From Chelatococcus sp. YT9 (GTDB taxonomy: Bacteria > Pseudomonadota > Alphaproteobacteria > Rhizobiales > Beijerinckiaceae), in NCBI RefSeq assembly GCF_018398315.1, contig NZ_JAHBRW010000002.1, forward strand, positions 1,844,637 through 1,908,636: a stretch of 64,000 nt of DNA. The letters are read 5' to 3'. The first letter of the stretch is position 1; every line of letters begins with the position of its first letter. Shown piece after piece: positions 18,953 to 29,131 of this stretch. The notes beneath the pieces were generated by a model. The model was not told the DNA's origin. It made no database searches and was given only the letters and a program-made list of their open reading frames with translations. Made by a program: the position numbers and the translations under genes.

Positions 18953-19747
18953 CTAGCGTCCCTGGAAACGAGGAGCGCGCCGCTCACGAAACGCCGCAAT
19001 AGCTTCTCGATGGTCATCCGTCTGGCCGGATAGCGTCTCTGCCACGAGCCCTGCATCGAGGATGGCAGAGGCGAGCTGCTTCAACCCAATATTGATCGTC
19101 GACTTGGTCGACCGAATTGCCAGCGTTGCACCACGGGTTAACCGCTCGGTCCATTCCTCGACCTTGGCTTCGAGCTCTGCAGGCGGTACCGCAAAATTGA
19201 TGAGGCCCATGCCGCACGCATCCTGAGCCGTTATCAGGTCACCTGTCATGAGATACTGCTTGGCTCGTACGTATCCGATGAGTTGGGGCCAAATGACAGC
19301 CCCACCATCGCCAGCAACGAGGCCCACCTTGACGTGTGGATCACCGATCCGTGCTGTGTCCGCAGCGATGATGATGTCGCAGAACAAGGCGATGGTGGCA
19401 CCGAGACCCACGGCGTCGCCATTCATGCGGCAAATGATAGGCTTATCACAGTCGAGCAGACCATTGATGATCTGCTTAGCTTCGCGCACTGAGCGCGCGA
19501 AGCGCGCCGGATCTTCATGACAAGCACTGAGATAGTCGAGATCGCCACCGGCGCTGAAGGCGTTGCCGGCGCCGGTCAATACGATCACATCCGATTGAGC
19601 ATCTGAAGCCAGGTCCTGAAACAGACATGATAGATCGTGATGCAGCTCTCCGCCCACCGCGTTCAGTTTTTCCGGTCGGTTGAGCGTGACACGCAGGACG
19701 CGTCCCTTCCTCTCAAAGAGGATCTGCTTGTAGTCGTGCTTGAACAC
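18953..19747 (-). CDS. Enoyl-CoA hydratase/isomerase family protein
   Basis: The 264-residue crotonase-fold protein has the oxyanion-hole segments NAFSAGGDL near residue 63 and NGDAVGLGATIALFCD near residue 108. The position that carries a catalytic Glu in classical hydratases reads DPHVKVGLVAGDGG, which differs from the canonical pattern, so isomerase, hydrolase or lyase activity is possible. The start is a GTG with a GAGGA Shine-Dalgarno. It lies between the acyl-CoA synthetase and thiolase genes. Confidence 0.8.
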   Translation of the reverse strand: MFKHDYKQILFERKGRVLRVTLNRPEKLNAVGGELHHDLSCLFQDLASDAQSDVIVLTGAGNAFSAGGDLDYLSACHEDPARFARSVREAKQIINGLLDCDKPIICRMNGDAVGLGATIALFCDIIIAADTARIGDPHVKVGLVAGDGGAVIWPQLIGYVRAKQYLMTGDLITAQDACGMGLINFAVPPAELEAKVEEWTERLTRGATLAIRSTKSTINIGLKQLASAILDAGLVAETLSGQTDDHREAIAAFRERRAPRFQGR

Positions 19748-19799
19748 TTCGCGGGGATCCTCTTCGCTTACGTATCAGACTGGCGGAGCGCATGTGAGA

Positions 19800-21350
19800 T
19801 TATCGCAGCTGGAACTTCTGCACCTTCCCCATCGAGTTGCGGGGCAACGCCTCGATGACCTCGACAAAGCGCGGCACTTTGTAGTTTGCCATCGTTTTCC
19901 GGCACCAGGCCGTAAAATCTCCTGTGTCAAACGTGCTCGCATCGCGCGGCACGACGAAAGCCTTGCCAACCTCCCCCATACGGTCATCCGCGACGCCTAT
20001 CACCGCCACCTCCCTTAGGCCGGGATACGCGAGCATGAGCTTTTCAATCTCTGCCGGGTAACAGTTAAAGCCTCCCACAATGAACATATCTTTCAGTCGA
20101 TCAGCGATCCGGAGATAGCCCGCTTCGTCGAGCGAACCAATATCCCCGGTCTTCAGCCAGCCATCGACAGTAAAGGCCTTGTGAGTCTCCTCGGCATCCT
20201 CGAAGTAGCCGGACATGACATTGTGACCCCGCACTTGAATCTCGCCGGCTTCGCCTATTGGAAGGGGCCTGTCGAGCTCATCGGCACAGCGGATCTCGAC
20301 GCCATCAATGGCGCGGCCGGCCGTCGTCGCGATAAGTTCTACCGGATCATCCTGCCGGCTCATCGCGACGAGAGCGGAGGATTCCGTCAGTCCATAAGCG
20401 TTGACCACAATGTCAACACCGACATCCTGCTGGAGTGCCTTGATCAATTGCGGAGAAACCATGTTGGCCCCTGTCGCGACGCTGCGCAGACTTGAAATGT
20501 CACGCCCCGCCGTCTTGTTCAGGTCGAGTAATGATGAGAATATCGTCGGCGGCCCTCCCATGACCGTGATCTTTTCTGCCTCGATCATCTCGAGCGCCTT
20601 GGGCGCGTCAAAGGTTTGTACAGGGTACATTGTCGCCCCTTTGAGAATGGACGCGACAACCCCGGCCTTGAACCCGAACGAGTGGAACATCGGAGCGATG
20701 ATGAGGTACCGATCTCCTGCAGTAAGGCCTGTTCCGTCAGCCCATAAACTGTAAACCCGGACGATCTGGCGGTGTCGCAACATGACACCCTTGGGAAAGC
20801 CGGTTGTTCCGGACGTGAAAATGATCTCTGCGACATCATCCGGGGCCACGGCACGCGCGGCGACCCGAGCCGCTGACTTCGCGCTCGCGTCAACCGCGGC
20901 CAATGCGCTATCCCATTCGCCTCCACCCTTGAAATCAGTTTGGAGCCGCACGGCAAGTTCGGGCAGCTCCTGCCCATCGAGCATTGCCAAATAGTCGACC
21001 CCAAGGAAGCTTTGCGGAGCGAGCACCGCCCGCGCGCCCGCCTTTCGGAGCATATAGGCGGCTTCCTGTGCCTTAAGCCGTGTGCTAATGGGCACGATGA
21101 CCGCGCCGATCAGCGTGATGCCCAACGCCGCCTCGATCCATTCCGCCGAATTGGGAAGCCATACGGCAACCCGGTCGCCTTTGCCGATCCCACGGCGCTG
21201 CAGCACTGCCGCGGCCGGGAGCGCACGATCGAGAAGCGCTATGTAGCTGATAATTCTCGAATCTGCGACAATCGCAGCTGCTGGGCCGTGAGCGTCAGCT
21301 GCAGCGAACAGCACCTCGGGAATAGTTTGCTGGCCGGGAGACATGGACAT
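19800..21350 (-). CDS. Acyl-CoA synthetase (AMP-forming)
   Basis: The protein activates a carboxylic acid to its CoA thioester using ATP. The 516-residue form starts at 21350 behind an AGGAGGGGG Shine-Dalgarno; the open frame extends 61 codons further but that part contains the promoter. Motifs are the P-loop-like FTSGTTGFPKGVMLRH near residue 175, AYGLTESSALV near residue 320, the hinge region WLKTGDIG near residue 405 and the C-terminal catalytic Lys in PRNSMGKVQK. It leads the operon with the hydratase and thiolase. Which acid it takes is unknown; the Liv-type transporter at 33699 may import it. Confidence 0.88.
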   Translation of the reverse strand: MSMSPGQQTIPEVLFAAADAHGPAAAIVADSRIISYIALLDRALPAAAVLQRRGIGKGDRVAVWLPNSAEWIEAALGITLIGAVIVPISTRLKAQEAAYMLRKAGARAVLAPQSFLGVDYLAMLDGQELPELAVRLQTDFKGGGEWDSALAAVDASAKSAARVAARAVAPDDVAEIIFTSGTTGFPKGVMLRHRQIVRVYSLWADGTGLTAGDRYLIIAPMFHSFGFKAGVVASILKGATMYPVQTFDAPKALEMIEAEKITVMGGPPTIFSSLLDLNKTAGRDISSLRSVATGANMVSPQLIKALQQDVGVDIVVNAYGLTESSALVAMSRQDDPVELIATTAGRAIDGVEIRCADELDRPLPIGEAGEIQVRGHNVMSGYFEDAEETHKAFTVDGWLKTGDIGSLDEAGYLRIADRLKDMFIVGGFNCYPAEIEKLMLAYPGLREVAVIGVADDRMGEVGKAFVVPRDASTFDTGDFTAWCRKTMANYKVPRFVEVIEALPRNSMGKVQKFQLR

Positions 21351-21391
21351 CTCTCCCCCTCCTATGGGACCCACAACGTTCCTCCTCAATT

Positions 21392-21421
21392 TTTGTACAC
21401 TTGTTAGAATAATACTGTCAA
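21392..21421 (-). promoter_or_regulatory. Promoter with embedded TetR-like operator for the acyl-CoA synthetase operon
   Basis: Read on the minus strand, a -35 TTGACA (21416-21421), an 18-base spacer and a -10 TACAAA (21392-21397) are visible. The spacer and -10 contain CTAACAAGTGTACA (21394-21407), a variant of CTAACA-nn-TGTTAG. The same module occurs on the plus strand at 33599-33627. A repressor here would block RNA polymerase directly. Confidence 0.6.
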
Positions 21422-21537
21422 CGGCCTCACGTCGGTGTAGTCCCCCACTCGCAGAATCTCTTATACAGGCCCATTTTCCACCCGCACTTGAAATTTCGCG
21501 ATAGAGCCCCTTGTCAATCCACCTCCCCATCAATTAA

Positions 21538-21551
21538 CTAACTAATGTTAG
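21538..21551 (+). promoter_or_regulatory. TetR-like operator before the enoyl-CoA hydratase/CoA-transferase pair
   Basis: CTAACTAATGTTAG matches the palindrome CTAACA-nn-TGTTAG with one difference. It lies about 40 bases before the ATG at 21589. A possible promoter is TTGTCA (21511-21516), 17 bases, TTAACT (21534-21539), which puts the site at and just after the -10. Confidence 0.55.
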
Positions 21552-21588
21552 AAAATATTCCTTTGCCCTGCAGAGGAGGAGTCGGTGC

Positions 21589-22380
21589 ATGGCTAAGGTC
21601 ATAGACGAAGTCCTCGATCGTGCTGTCGCAAGGATCGTCCTGCACGATCCAGAGTGCCGGAACGCACTGGATGGGCAGACGCGTGCGGACCTCGCACAAG
21701 CCCTGCAGCGCTTGAACGCCATTCCCCGCGTGCGGGCTATCGTAATCGGCGCCGACCGGGGCAACTTCTCGGTCGGCGGTGATCTCTCGCACGTGGCTGA
21801 ACACGTCGCCGGGCAAAGTGCACACCGCACCATGCTAGCAGTGACTGAACTCGCGCTGCAGCTTCACAACAGCCCCAAACCTTTAGTGGCAGCTGTAAGT
21901 GGCTATTGTCTCGGAGCTGGCGCCGGCTTAGCCCTGCTGTGCGACGAGATCGTGATGGCTCGAAGCGCGACCATCGGATTCCCCTTCCTGAAACTTGGGG
22001 TTCTGCCGGATTGCGGCATCACCTTTAGCCTACCCCGCCGCATCGGTGGTGTGGCGGCACGGCGAGCGCTGATCGACGCGCGAAACTTTCAGGCCGATGA
22101 TGCTCTAGCCAGCGGTCTTGTTGACGCGGTGGCGGACGACGGCGCCCTTTGGAATGTGGCGCTGGCCCGGGCAAGAACGTTGGCCGAGATGCCCGCTCAT
22201 GCCCTCCTGCAACTCCGCAGGATGCTGCGCGCTGATCCTGCGACACTACCGGCCGCGCTCGATCTCGAAGCCCTCAACCAGTCGATCTGCTTCGGCTCGG
22301 AAGACCTCGCCGAGGGATTGGCGGCTTTTCGAGAAAAACGCCGGCCCGACTTCCTCAAGGCAGACGGCCTGCATCCATGA
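21589..22380 (+). CDS. Enoyl-CoA hydratase/isomerase family protein
   Basis: The 263-residue crotonase-fold protein has oxyanion-hole segments GNFSVGGDLSHV near residue 59 and SGYCLGAGAGLALLCD near residue 103, then FPFLKLGVLPDCGITFSLPR. A GAGGAGG Shine-Dalgarno precedes the ATG. Its stop overlaps the start of a CoA-transferase gene, so the two are translationally coupled and probably act in sequence. Confidence 0.82.
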   Translation: MAKVIDEVLDRAVARIVLHDPECRNALDGQTRADLAQALQRLNAIPRVRAIVIGADRGNFSVGGDLSHVAEHVAGQSAHRTMLAVTELALQLHNSPKPLVAAVSGYCLGAGAGLALLCDEIVMARSATIGFPFLKLGVLPDCGITFSLPRRIGGVAARRALIDARNFQADDALASGLVDAVADDGALWNVALARARTLAEMPAHALLQLRRMLRADPATLPAALDLEALNQSICFGSEDLAEGLAAFREKRRPDFLKADGLHP

Positions 22381-23624
22381 CGCAGTCAGCCTGTGGCGCG
22401 CAGCAGGGGGGCGCCGAGATTTCAGTTCTCGCCGGGCTGAGGGTGCTGGATTTCAGCCGTTACATCGCTGGGCCCTATTGTGCCTCCATACTCGGAGACC
22501 TCGGCGCGGAAGTCATCCGGATCGAGCCGGTCGGCGGCGGTGAGGATCGCAAACTGGTGCCCGTGACCCCGCGCGGGGATGGCGCACTCTTTCTCCAGCT
22601 CAACCGCAACAAGAAATCGGTGGCTCTCGACACTGCTTCCGAGCAGGGCCGGAAAATCATGGAGGCCTTGATACGGACGGCCGATGTCGTTGTCACCAAC
22701 ATGCCGGTCAACGCTCTGGCGCGCTACGGGCTTGATTACCCCACATTGCGCGCCTTGAAGCGGAATATCATCGCGACCAACCTGTCCGCTTTCGGCATCA
22801 GGGGGCCGCTGTCCATGAAGACCGGCTTTGATGCTGTCGCGCAAGGGATGAGCGGCGCTGCGTTTCTGGGAGGACAGAGCGAACATCCTTCCCGGTCCGC
22901 CAGCTCGTATGTCGACTACGGCACAGGCCTCGCCGGCGCCGTAGGCACCCTTGCCGCACTTATTCATCGCTCCCAAACAGGTGAAGGGCAGAACGTTCAG
23001 GCCTCGCTTTTGGCAACGGCCATGACTTTCATCAATGCGGCTCATATCGAAGCTGCGGCTACGGGTGTTGACAGGAAGCCCTTCGGCAACCGTAGCCCGT
23101 TCTCGGCACCGTCCGATCTCTTCCCAACACAAGATGGCTCGGTTGCCGTGCAGGTGGTGGGCAACGCCATGTTCAGGCGATGGTCACGGCTCGTTGGCAG
23201 GCCCGAGTTGCCGTCGGACCCGCGCTTCGCTTCCGACTCCTCGCGTGGACGCAACAGCGAGCCACTCTCGCAGATCATGAGCGACTGGACCGCCATGCGG
23301 ACAAGCTCAGCCGCCATTGCTGCGCTTGAGGAGGCTGGCATTCCTGCGGGCCCGGTTCTCTCGCCACGCCAAGCGATCACCGACCCTCAAATCGCCGCGA
23401 GCGGCGCGCTTGGCGCCGCCGCTATAACAGGCGCGTTCGGGACACTGCCGGTCGCCAATCTCCTCGTTCAGCTGGACGGCCTTGCGCCGAGCTTGCGTGC
23501 ACCGGCGCCTGGACCGGGCGAACACACCATCGAGATCTTGCAGGAAATCGGCGTTTCTGCCGACCGGATCGCCGCCCTGATGCAAGAGGGTTTCGCCAGT
23601 GCTCCAGAAGGCGCACCCGCATAG
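22377..23624 (+). CDS. CoA-transferase family III (CaiB/BaiF)
   Basis: The 415-residue protein starts with GLRVLDFSRYIAGPYCASILGDLGAEVIRIE, the standard family III N-terminus, and carries the DLFPTQDGSVAVQV segment near residue 245. In the family an aspartate near residue 170 forms the covalent intermediate; here DAVAQGMSG near residue 156 fits. It would move CoA from a donor thioester to a free acid, an alternative to the ATP-dependent synthetase at 19800. It overlaps the preceding gene by four bases. Confidence 0.85.
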   Translation: MTQSACGAQQGGAEISVLAGLRVLDFSRYIAGPYCASILGDLGAEVIRIEPVGGGEDRKLVPVTPRGDGALFLQLNRNKKSVALDTASEQGRKIMEALIRTADVVVTNMPVNALARYGLDYPTLRALKRNIIATNLSAFGIRGPLSMKTGFDAVAQGMSGAAFLGGQSEHPSRSASSYVDYGTGLAGAVGTLAALIHRSQTGEGQNVQASLLATAMTFINAAHIEAAATGVDRKPFGNRSPFSAPSDLFPTQDGSVAVQVVGNAMFRRWSRLVGRPELPSDPRFASDSSRGRNSEPLSQIMSDWTAMRTSSAAIAALEEAGIPAGPVLSPRQAITDPQIAASGALGAAAITGAFGTLPVANLLVQLDGLAPSLRAPAPGPGEHTIEILQEIGVSADRIAALMQEGFASAPEGAPA

Positions 23625-23656
23625 TCATAGGCCGTGGTTCGACGTGGCGACCAGCG

Positions 23657-25726
23657 TCACGCGCCCTCAGCCCACACGCGGCCTTCGCTCGCCAACCGGG
23701 CTAGAAGAGCCGCCGGCTTAAAGTGCTCGTGTCCTGTCGCCTCATAGTAAGCCGTCAGGCGGTTCACAATATGCGGCAGGCCCACGTTGACGGCCCAATG
23801 CATCGGACCGCCACGTGCCGCGGGGAAGCCGTAGCCGTTCACCCAGATGACATCAATGTCTGACGCGCTGCGCGCGATGCCTTCCTCGATCACCAGGGCG
23901 CCTGTATTGACCAAAGGGTAGTGCGTGCGTTCGATGATCTCCCCGGCCGGCACCAGTCGCTGGCTCACACCAGCCGCATCTGCCATGCGGCGGATCAGGG
24001 CCTCAACATCGGGGTCCGGCGCGCCGCGCCGTGCACCGTCGGGATAAAGATGAAAGCCGCGACCACTCTTCTGGCCAAAGCGTTGAGCTTCGCACAGCGC
24101 ATCAGCGATAGGCGCTGTCTTACCGTGAGCCTTTCGGTTACGCCAGCCAATGTCGAGCCCAGCAAGATCGGTCATCTCGAACGGTCCCATGGGCCAGCCG
24201 AAGTCGCGAAATGCCTGATCGATCTGTGCTGGCATAGCGCCCTCGAGCATCAGACTTTCCAGCTCCGCAGCGCGCGCAGCGAGCATGCGGTTTCCGACGA
24301 AGCCGTAGCCCACCCCCACGACAACCGGCAGTTTGCCTATACGTTTCGCGACGGCCATGGCGCTGGCGACGACATCAGGCGAGGTTTCGGCCCCGCGGAC
24401 GACCTCAAGCAATTTCATGACGTTGGCGGGTGAAAAGAAATGCAGGCCAATAACATCGCGGGGCCGGCCACTAGAGGCGGCGATCTCGTCCACGTTTAGC
24501 CAGGACGTATTTGTCGCCAGAACCGCGCCGGCAGGCATGATATTCCCGAGTGCCGCAAAAATACTTTTCTTCAGCGCCATGTCTTCGAAGACGGCCTCAA
24601 TAATCAGCTCGCATCCGACGAGCGCCTCAAGACCAACAGCACCGGTTATTCTGGCGAGCCGCGCAGCGGCCTGCGATTGGCCGAGCGATCCGCGACGCAG
24701 GGAACCCGCGTAGCTATCGGTAATAGCCGCGAGCCCCCGCTGCAACGCCTCATCTCCCTCCTCGGCGAGCACAACTGAAAAGCCAGCATTGAGGAATGCC
24801 ATGGCAATGCCGCGCCCCATCGTGCCGGCACCGATCACACCCACCTTCCGGACCTCACGGACCGCTCCTGCGCAGTCGTATTTTCCTGCCTTCCGCTCGG
24901 CGAAGAAGAGATGCCGTAGCGCCTGAGATTCCGCCGAAGCGACCAACTGGAGGAAAAACTCCCGCTCTGCCGCGAGCCCCTCATCAATCGGCATGATCAA
25001 GGCGTTCCTGATGGAAACCGCGGCCAACTCGGGAGCACGCATCCCCCGCTTCTTGGCGAGAGCGGCCTGGCAAGCGATATCAAAGCTGGCGACATCCCGC
25101 ATCGCTTCCGCGATTGCCTCCTCGCGATCGCGCACGGCTACATGACGACCGCCAAGTTCGACGCGGGCTCGAGCAAGGGCGATCGCGTCGTGCACAACAT
25201 TGCCTTCCGAGACCGCATCCACGAGTCCAACATCCGCCGCCTCGCGCGCATCGAGAACACGTCCACCAACGATCATATCGAGCGCCTTGAGTGGCCCCAC
25301 CAATCGCGGCAGACGCTGTGTGCCTCCCGCACCAGGAATGATCCCCAGCCGAACCTCCGGCAAGCCCAGTTTCGCGGCGGCATCGGCGACACGATAATGG
25401 CAGGCCATTGCCACCTCGAGCCCCCCGCCGAGAGCGCTGCCATGGATTGCGGCGACCGTGGGCCTCTCAATACTTTCCAAAAGAGCGATGATGTCAGCCA
25501 CTGTCGGCGTTTGAGGAGGCTTTCCCAGTTCCGCGATATCTGCACCAGCTATGAAGGTTCCAGCGCCTGTAAGAACGATGGCTCTGACATCCTGGGCGCC
25601 GGAGAGATCCGTCAGAGCAGCAAACAGATTTCTGCGCAGCCCGAACGAAAGAGCGTTAACCGGCGGATTATCGAGGGTAACGACGGCAATACCGTCATGG
25701 ACGGCGACAGACGCATGGATTGACAT
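23657..25726 (-). CDS. Fused enoyl-CoA hydratase / 3-hydroxyacyl-CoA dehydrogenase (FadB-like)
   Basis: The 689-residue protein joins an N-terminal crotonase domain (residues about 1-190: [13 protein letters not shown] near 60 and [20 protein letters not shown] near 98) to a 3-hydroxyacyl-CoA dehydrogenase domain with the NAD motif [18 protein letters not shown] near residue 290, the catalytic [17 protein letters not shown] near residue 420 and two C-terminal helical domains. It hydrates an enoyl-CoA and oxidises the 3-hydroxyacyl-CoA. It is the last gene behind the two acyl-CoA dehydrogenases, so the three cover dehydrogenation, hydration and second dehydrogenation. Confidence 0.92.
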   Translation of the reverse strand: MSIHASVAVHDGIAVVTLDNPPVNALSFGLRRNLFAALTDLSGAQDVRAIVLTGAGTFIAGADIAELGKPPQTPTVADIIALLESIERPTVAAIHGSALGGGLEVAMACHYRVADAAAKLGLPEVRLGIIPGAGGTQRLPRLVGPLKALDMIVGGRVLDAREAADVGLVDAVSEGNVVHDAIALARARVELGGRHVAVRDREEAIAEAMRDVASFDIACQAALAKKRGMRAPELAAVSIRNALIMPIDEGLAAEREFFLQLVASAESQALRHLFFAERKAGKYDCAGAVREVRKVGVIGAGTMGRGIAMAFLNAGFSVVLAEEGDEALQRGLAAITDSYAGSLRRGSLGQSQAAARLARITGAVGLEALVGCELIIEAVFEDMALKKSIFAALGNIMPAGAVLATNTSWLNVDEIAASSGRPRDVIGLHFFSPANVMKLLEVVRGAETSPDVVASAMAVAKRIGKLPVVVGVGYGFVGNRMLAARAAELESLMLEGAMPAQIDQAFRDFGWPMGPFEMTDLAGLDIGWRNRKAHGKTAPIADALCEAQRFGQKSGRGFHLYPDGARRGAPDPDVEALIRRMADAAGVSQRLVPAGEIIERTHYPLVNTGALVIEEGIARSASDIDVIWVNGYGFPAARGGPMHWAVNVGLPHIVNRLTAYYEATGHEHFKPAALLARLASEGRVWAEGA

Positions 25727-25779
25727 GGAGGTCTCCGCATAGGCGCGAGCGCGATTACTCTTCCGTATGTGCTGTCACG

Positions 25780-26940
25780 TTAGTATGATCTCGGAAGAAG
25801 AAGTACTTTCTCGGCGACGAAATTAAGAATCATCTGCGGGCTGATCGGCGCGATCCTTGGTATAAGGCTTTCACGTAGATAACGTTCAACGTGATATTCT
25901 GCCGAATACCCCATTCCGCCGAGTGTCATGACCGCGGTCTGGCAGCTCTCGTAAGCTGCTTCGGCTGCTAGGTACTTGCCTGTATTGGCCTCGGCGCCGC
26001 AATCCTCACCGGCGTCATAGAGGCGCGCCGCTTCCAGGACCATCAGCCATGCGGCTTCCAAGTTCATCCAGCAACGCGCCAAGGGATGTTGGATGCCTTG
26101 GTTCTGTCCAATCGGCCGATCGAAGACAACGCGCTCGCGTGCGTAGGCAGAAGCCCGTCGAAGCGCCGCATGCCCGAGCCCAACTGCCTCGGCGGCGATA
26201 AGGATACGCTCCGGGTTCATACCATGCAGGATTTGTTTGAAGCCGGCCCCCTCTATCCCAATCAGGTCACATGCCGGAACCTCGACGCGGTCCAGAAAGA
26301 GCATGTTGGAGTCAACGGCATGACGACCGTGCTTATGAATGGCACGCACCTCGATTTTGGCGCGATCGAGATCCGTGTAGAAGAGGCTGAGGCCGCGTGT
26401 ACTGCCCTTCTCTGCCTCACTCGTGCGGGCCAAAATCAACATCTTGTCCGCGGTCTGAGCCGTTGAGATCCAGATTTTCTGGCCGCTGAGCAGATATCGC
26501 TCGCCCTCCCGCACCGCGCGAGTCTTGATGCGGGTCGTGTTGAGCCCGACGTCAGGTTCTGTAACGGCGAAGCATGCCTTTTCCTTCCCTTGGATAAGCG
26601 GCGGCAGAAAACGCTCCTTCTGTTCATCTGTTCCGAATACGACGACGGGCTGGAGCCCAAAGATGTTCATATGCACCGACGATGCCCCAGACATGCCAGC
26701 GCCAGATTGGGCTATCGTGCGCATCATAATGGCGGCCTCGCTGATACCGAGACCTGCGCCGCCATAAGCCGTGGGCATGGCTATGCCCAGCCAGCCGCCA
26801 CTGGCGATAGCCTGGTAGAAGTCGTGAGGAAAGGCTCCCTCTTGGTCCTTGGACAGCCAGTAGCTGTCGTCAAAATCACCGCAGATCCGCCCAACAGCAT
26901 CCTCGATCTCACGATGTTGATCGCTCTTGCTGAATGCCAT
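25780..26940 (-). CDS. Acyl-CoA dehydrogenase
   Basis: The 386-residue flavoprotein oxidises an acyl-CoA to its 2-enoyl-CoA and passes electrons to ETF. FAD and substrate segments include CFAVTEPDVGLNTTRIKTRA near residue 125 and WISTAQTADKML near residue 155. The C-terminal site where many family members have the base in YEGT reads RIAPISPQ, without Glu. An internal MNPERILIA near residue 240 offers a Glu in the place used by isovaleryl-CoA dehydrogenase. That suggests a branched substrate, by analogy. The start at 26940 has a GAGGAGA Shine-Dalgarno. Confidence 0.88.
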   Translation of the reverse strand: MAFSKSDQHREIEDAVGRICGDFDDSYWLSKDQEGAFPHDFYQAIASGGWLGIAMPTAYGGAGLGISEAAIMMRTIAQSGAGMSGASSVHMNIFGLQPVVVFGTDEQKERFLPPLIQGKEKACFAVTEPDVGLNTTRIKTRAVREGERYLLSGQKIWISTAQTADKMLILARTSEAEKGSTRGLSLFYTDLDRAKIEVRAIHKHGRHAVDSNMLFLDRVEVPACDLIGIEGAGFKQILHGMNPERILIAAEAVGLGHAALRRASAYARERVVFDRPIGQNQGIQHPLARCWMNLEAAWLMVLEAARLYDAGEDCGAEANTGKYLAAEAAYESCQTAVMTLGGMGYSAEYHVERYLRESLIPRIAPISPQMILNFVAEKVLLLPRSY

Positions 26941-26982
26941 CGTTTCTCTCCTCAAACTCCGTCTATGGTGAGCAACAAGGCT

Positions 26983-28218
26983 TCAGAGCGAGAGACTGCC
27001 TCGCAACAGCTCAGAAGCGACAGTGCGCCGTTGCATTTCGCCGGTTCCATCGGGAATTCGCATGATCCGAGCAAATCGATACCCGGCCTCGAGCCGCAAT
27101 TCATTCGTCAGCCCCATGGCCCCGTGCACCTGAATGGCGCGATCCATGCAGCGCGAAAGCATTTCCGTTGCGGAGCATTTGACCATTGCTACCTCGCCAC
27201 GCGCCGGCAAGCCGGCATCGACGCGTGCGGCGCAGGTCAGCAGCATGCTTTTGCTGGCGAAGATATCCATGGCCATATCCGCCAGGTGAAACTGAACAGC
27301 CTGATGCGCGGCGATTGGCCGGCCAAAGGTTCGTCGCGTGCGCGCGTAGTCGGTTGCCGCGGCGAGCGCCCATTCGGCATATCCGACGCAGGTGGCCGAC
27401 ATACCTAGGCGGCCGGCGTTGATGCCCTGCATCGCCACCGCGAGGCCCTCGCCAACCGCGCCTACGCGATGACTGTCGGGTATGCGCAAGCCCTCGATGG
27501 CCACAATGCCCGTATCGCCGCCCGCATGCCCCATCAAAGGTACAACGCTGGTGACGCTGAATCCGGGACAATTGGTATTAACGAAGAATGCGGTGATCCC
27601 CCCTTTGCGGGCTTCGGCGGCCTCCGGATCTGTCACCGCGAAAACAACCGCATGGTCTGCGTAAGGGCTGTTGGTGATCCACTGCTTGGTACCGGTAATC
27701 ACCCAATGATCGCCCTCCCGCACGGCGCGCGTACGCATTGCCTGCGGATCCGACCCCGCGTCCGGCTCACTCAATGCAAAACACAATGTACGCTCGCCAC
27801 TCGCAATGGCCGGAAGATAGGCCTCTCGCAATTCCGGCTGCATGTAGCGGAGCACGGGAGACAGACCGTTGGTAAACGGCGATGGCACCACGACGTGGTG
27901 GATAAGATGGCGCTCCGGTCCGTAGCGGCGTGCGATATTCAGCTGCACCCACGCTGCGACCACGGCGCCCAGCCCGCCGCCGCCCAGTTCCTCGCTACCG
28001 AGCATGGTGTAGAAACCCGCCTCTGCAGCCTTCATGCGCACGTGCTTGCGCAAGGCGAGCACGCAATCGGCATAACGTCCATCAGCATCAAAAATCGTAC
28101 GTTCGTTAGAAAGCTGTGCGGCGTTTTGTTTCTCGAGAGGAATGACCACCTGATCGACGAACCTCAACAGCGCGTCGCAGATCTCAGTAGCCTCTCGTGG
28201 CATCTCGAAATCAGTCAT
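26983..28218 (-). CDS. Acyl-CoA dehydrogenase, ACAD10/11-like
   Basis: The 411-residue protein has the FAD/substrate block CFALSEPDAGSDPQAMRTRA near residue 148, WITNSPYADHAVVFA and the C-terminal IQVHGAMGLTNE. The catalytic-base position reads IPDGTGEMQRR, with Asp instead of the usual Glu, as in the ACAD10/11 group. The start has a GGGGAGGGG Shine-Dalgarno, and a perfect palindromic TetR-like site lies 44 bases upstream. It leads the operon with the next acyl-CoA dehydrogenase and the FadB-like fusion. Confidence 0.88.
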   Translation of the reverse strand: MTDFEMPREATEICDALLRFVDQVVIPLEKQNAAQLSNERTIFDADGRYADCVLALRKHVRMKAAEAGFYTMLGSEELGGGGLGAVVAAWVQLNIARRYGPERHLIHHVVVPSPFTNGLSPVLRYMQPELREAYLPAIASGERTLCFALSEPDAGSDPQAMRTRAVREGDHWVITGTKQWITNSPYADHAVVFAVTDPEAAEARKGGITAFFVNTNCPGFSVTSVVPLMGHAGGDTGIVAIEGLRIPDSHRVGAVGEGLAVAMQGINAGRLGMSATCVGYAEWALAAATDYARTRRTFGRPIAAHQAVQFHLADMAMDIFASKSMLLTCAARVDAGLPARGEVAMVKCSATEMLSRCMDRAIQVHGAMGLTNELRLEAGYRFARIMRIPDGTGEMQRRTVASELLRGSLSL

Positions 28219-28261
28219 GTCCCCTCCCCGGGGGCGGCGCGCTCTATGGCGCGTCTATTTC

Positions 28262-28275
28262 CTAACATCTGTTAG
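28262..28275 (-). promoter_or_regulatory. Perfect TetR-like operator palindrome
   Basis: CTAACA-TC-TGTTAG is a perfect 6+2+6 palindrome, the best copy of the motif in the island. It lies between the TetR gene and the acyl-CoA dehydrogenase it precedes. On the minus strand the flank ATATT directly before CTAACA is also found in the 33612 copy. No clear -35/-10 pair was fixed here. Confidence 0.6.
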
Positions 28276-28379
28276 AATATAATGCGAGCCGAAAAGGCAC
28301 GCAAAATTCTGCGCCGGTCCAACTGTGTGGAATATCAAGGAACGCCAATACGAGGACGCTGTGTCTCGTACCGACGCGC

Positions 28380-29060
28380 TCAGGCCCTGTCAGATCGCTC
28401 CCGAAACAGGCCTTCGGCAATAAGCGTCGTAAACTGCGTCGCCACTTCGCTGATCGGCATCCCGTTTGGGCGATACCACTCAAGCGCCGAATTGAGGGCG
28501 CCGAGCATGAAGGTGCGCGCGAGCTTCAGATCCACGTCGCTGCGCAATTCATCCGCCGCATGGGCAGCTTCCAGGAGTTTCACCCAGAACTCTCCATACG
28601 CATCACGCCGTAGCACATGCTTACGGCGAACCTCTGGCGGCACCTGCCCCAGAACGCGGCGGGAGGCAAGCGCATAGTCGCCAAACTCAAGGATGCTGTG
28701 GAGATGCGCGGAGATCGCAGCGCGAATCCGGTCGGCATAGGTTGAGCTCGGCGGGAGGTCGGCAATGGCGGTGTAAACGGCCGTTGACACGCCGTGCACG
28801 CCCATGCCGAGAACGGCTTCGATCAGGAGCTCTTTTGAGGGGTAGTAATAATAGAGGCTGCCGGCTTGCAGATCGGCCTCCTTGGCGATAGCGCGCATGG
28901 TGGTGCCGGCATAGCCGCGTTCACTGAAAATGCGTGCGGCGGCTGCCAAGACGCGCTCCCGCGAGATCTCGGCCTTGGTAAGCCCGTCCGTGGCATCCCT
29001 GTCCCGCCGGCGCGAAGGCCCCCGCGTGGCTGAACTCTTCCCCTTAACGTCTGTCACCAT
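28380..29060 (-). CDS. TetR-family transcriptional regulator
   Basis: The 226-residue regulator has a charged leader of about 30 residues and a TetR DNA-binding domain: SRERVLAAAARIFSERGYAGTTMRAIAKEADLQAGSLYYYYPSKELLIEAVL. The C-terminal ligand domain is divergent, as usual. The start at 29060 is chosen over an upstream one that would overlap the preceding acyl-CoA dehydrogenase stop; its Shine-Dalgarno is weak. It lies inside the acyl-CoA island next to the best copy of the shared palindrome and probably represses the whole island until an acyl-CoA or its acid appears, like other catabolic TetR repressors of fatty and aromatic acid metabolism. Confidence 0.88.
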   Translation of the reverse strand: MVTDVKGKSSATRGPSRRRDRDATDGLTKAEISRERVLAAAARIFSERGYAGTTMRAIAKEADLQAGSLYYYYPSKELLIEAVLGMGVHGVSTAVYTAIADLPPSSTYADRIRAAISAHLHSILEFGDYALASRRVLGQVPPEVRRKHVLRRDAYGEFWVKLLEAAHAADELRSDVDLKLARTFMLGALNSALEWYRPNGMPISEVATQFTTLIAEGLFRERSDRA

Positions 29061-29131
29061 ACCGCCTAGCCCTGCCACATGAGCGTGGCTGTCCCCGTTC
29101 GCCCGCCATCGCCGCAGCGAAAGCACAAAAC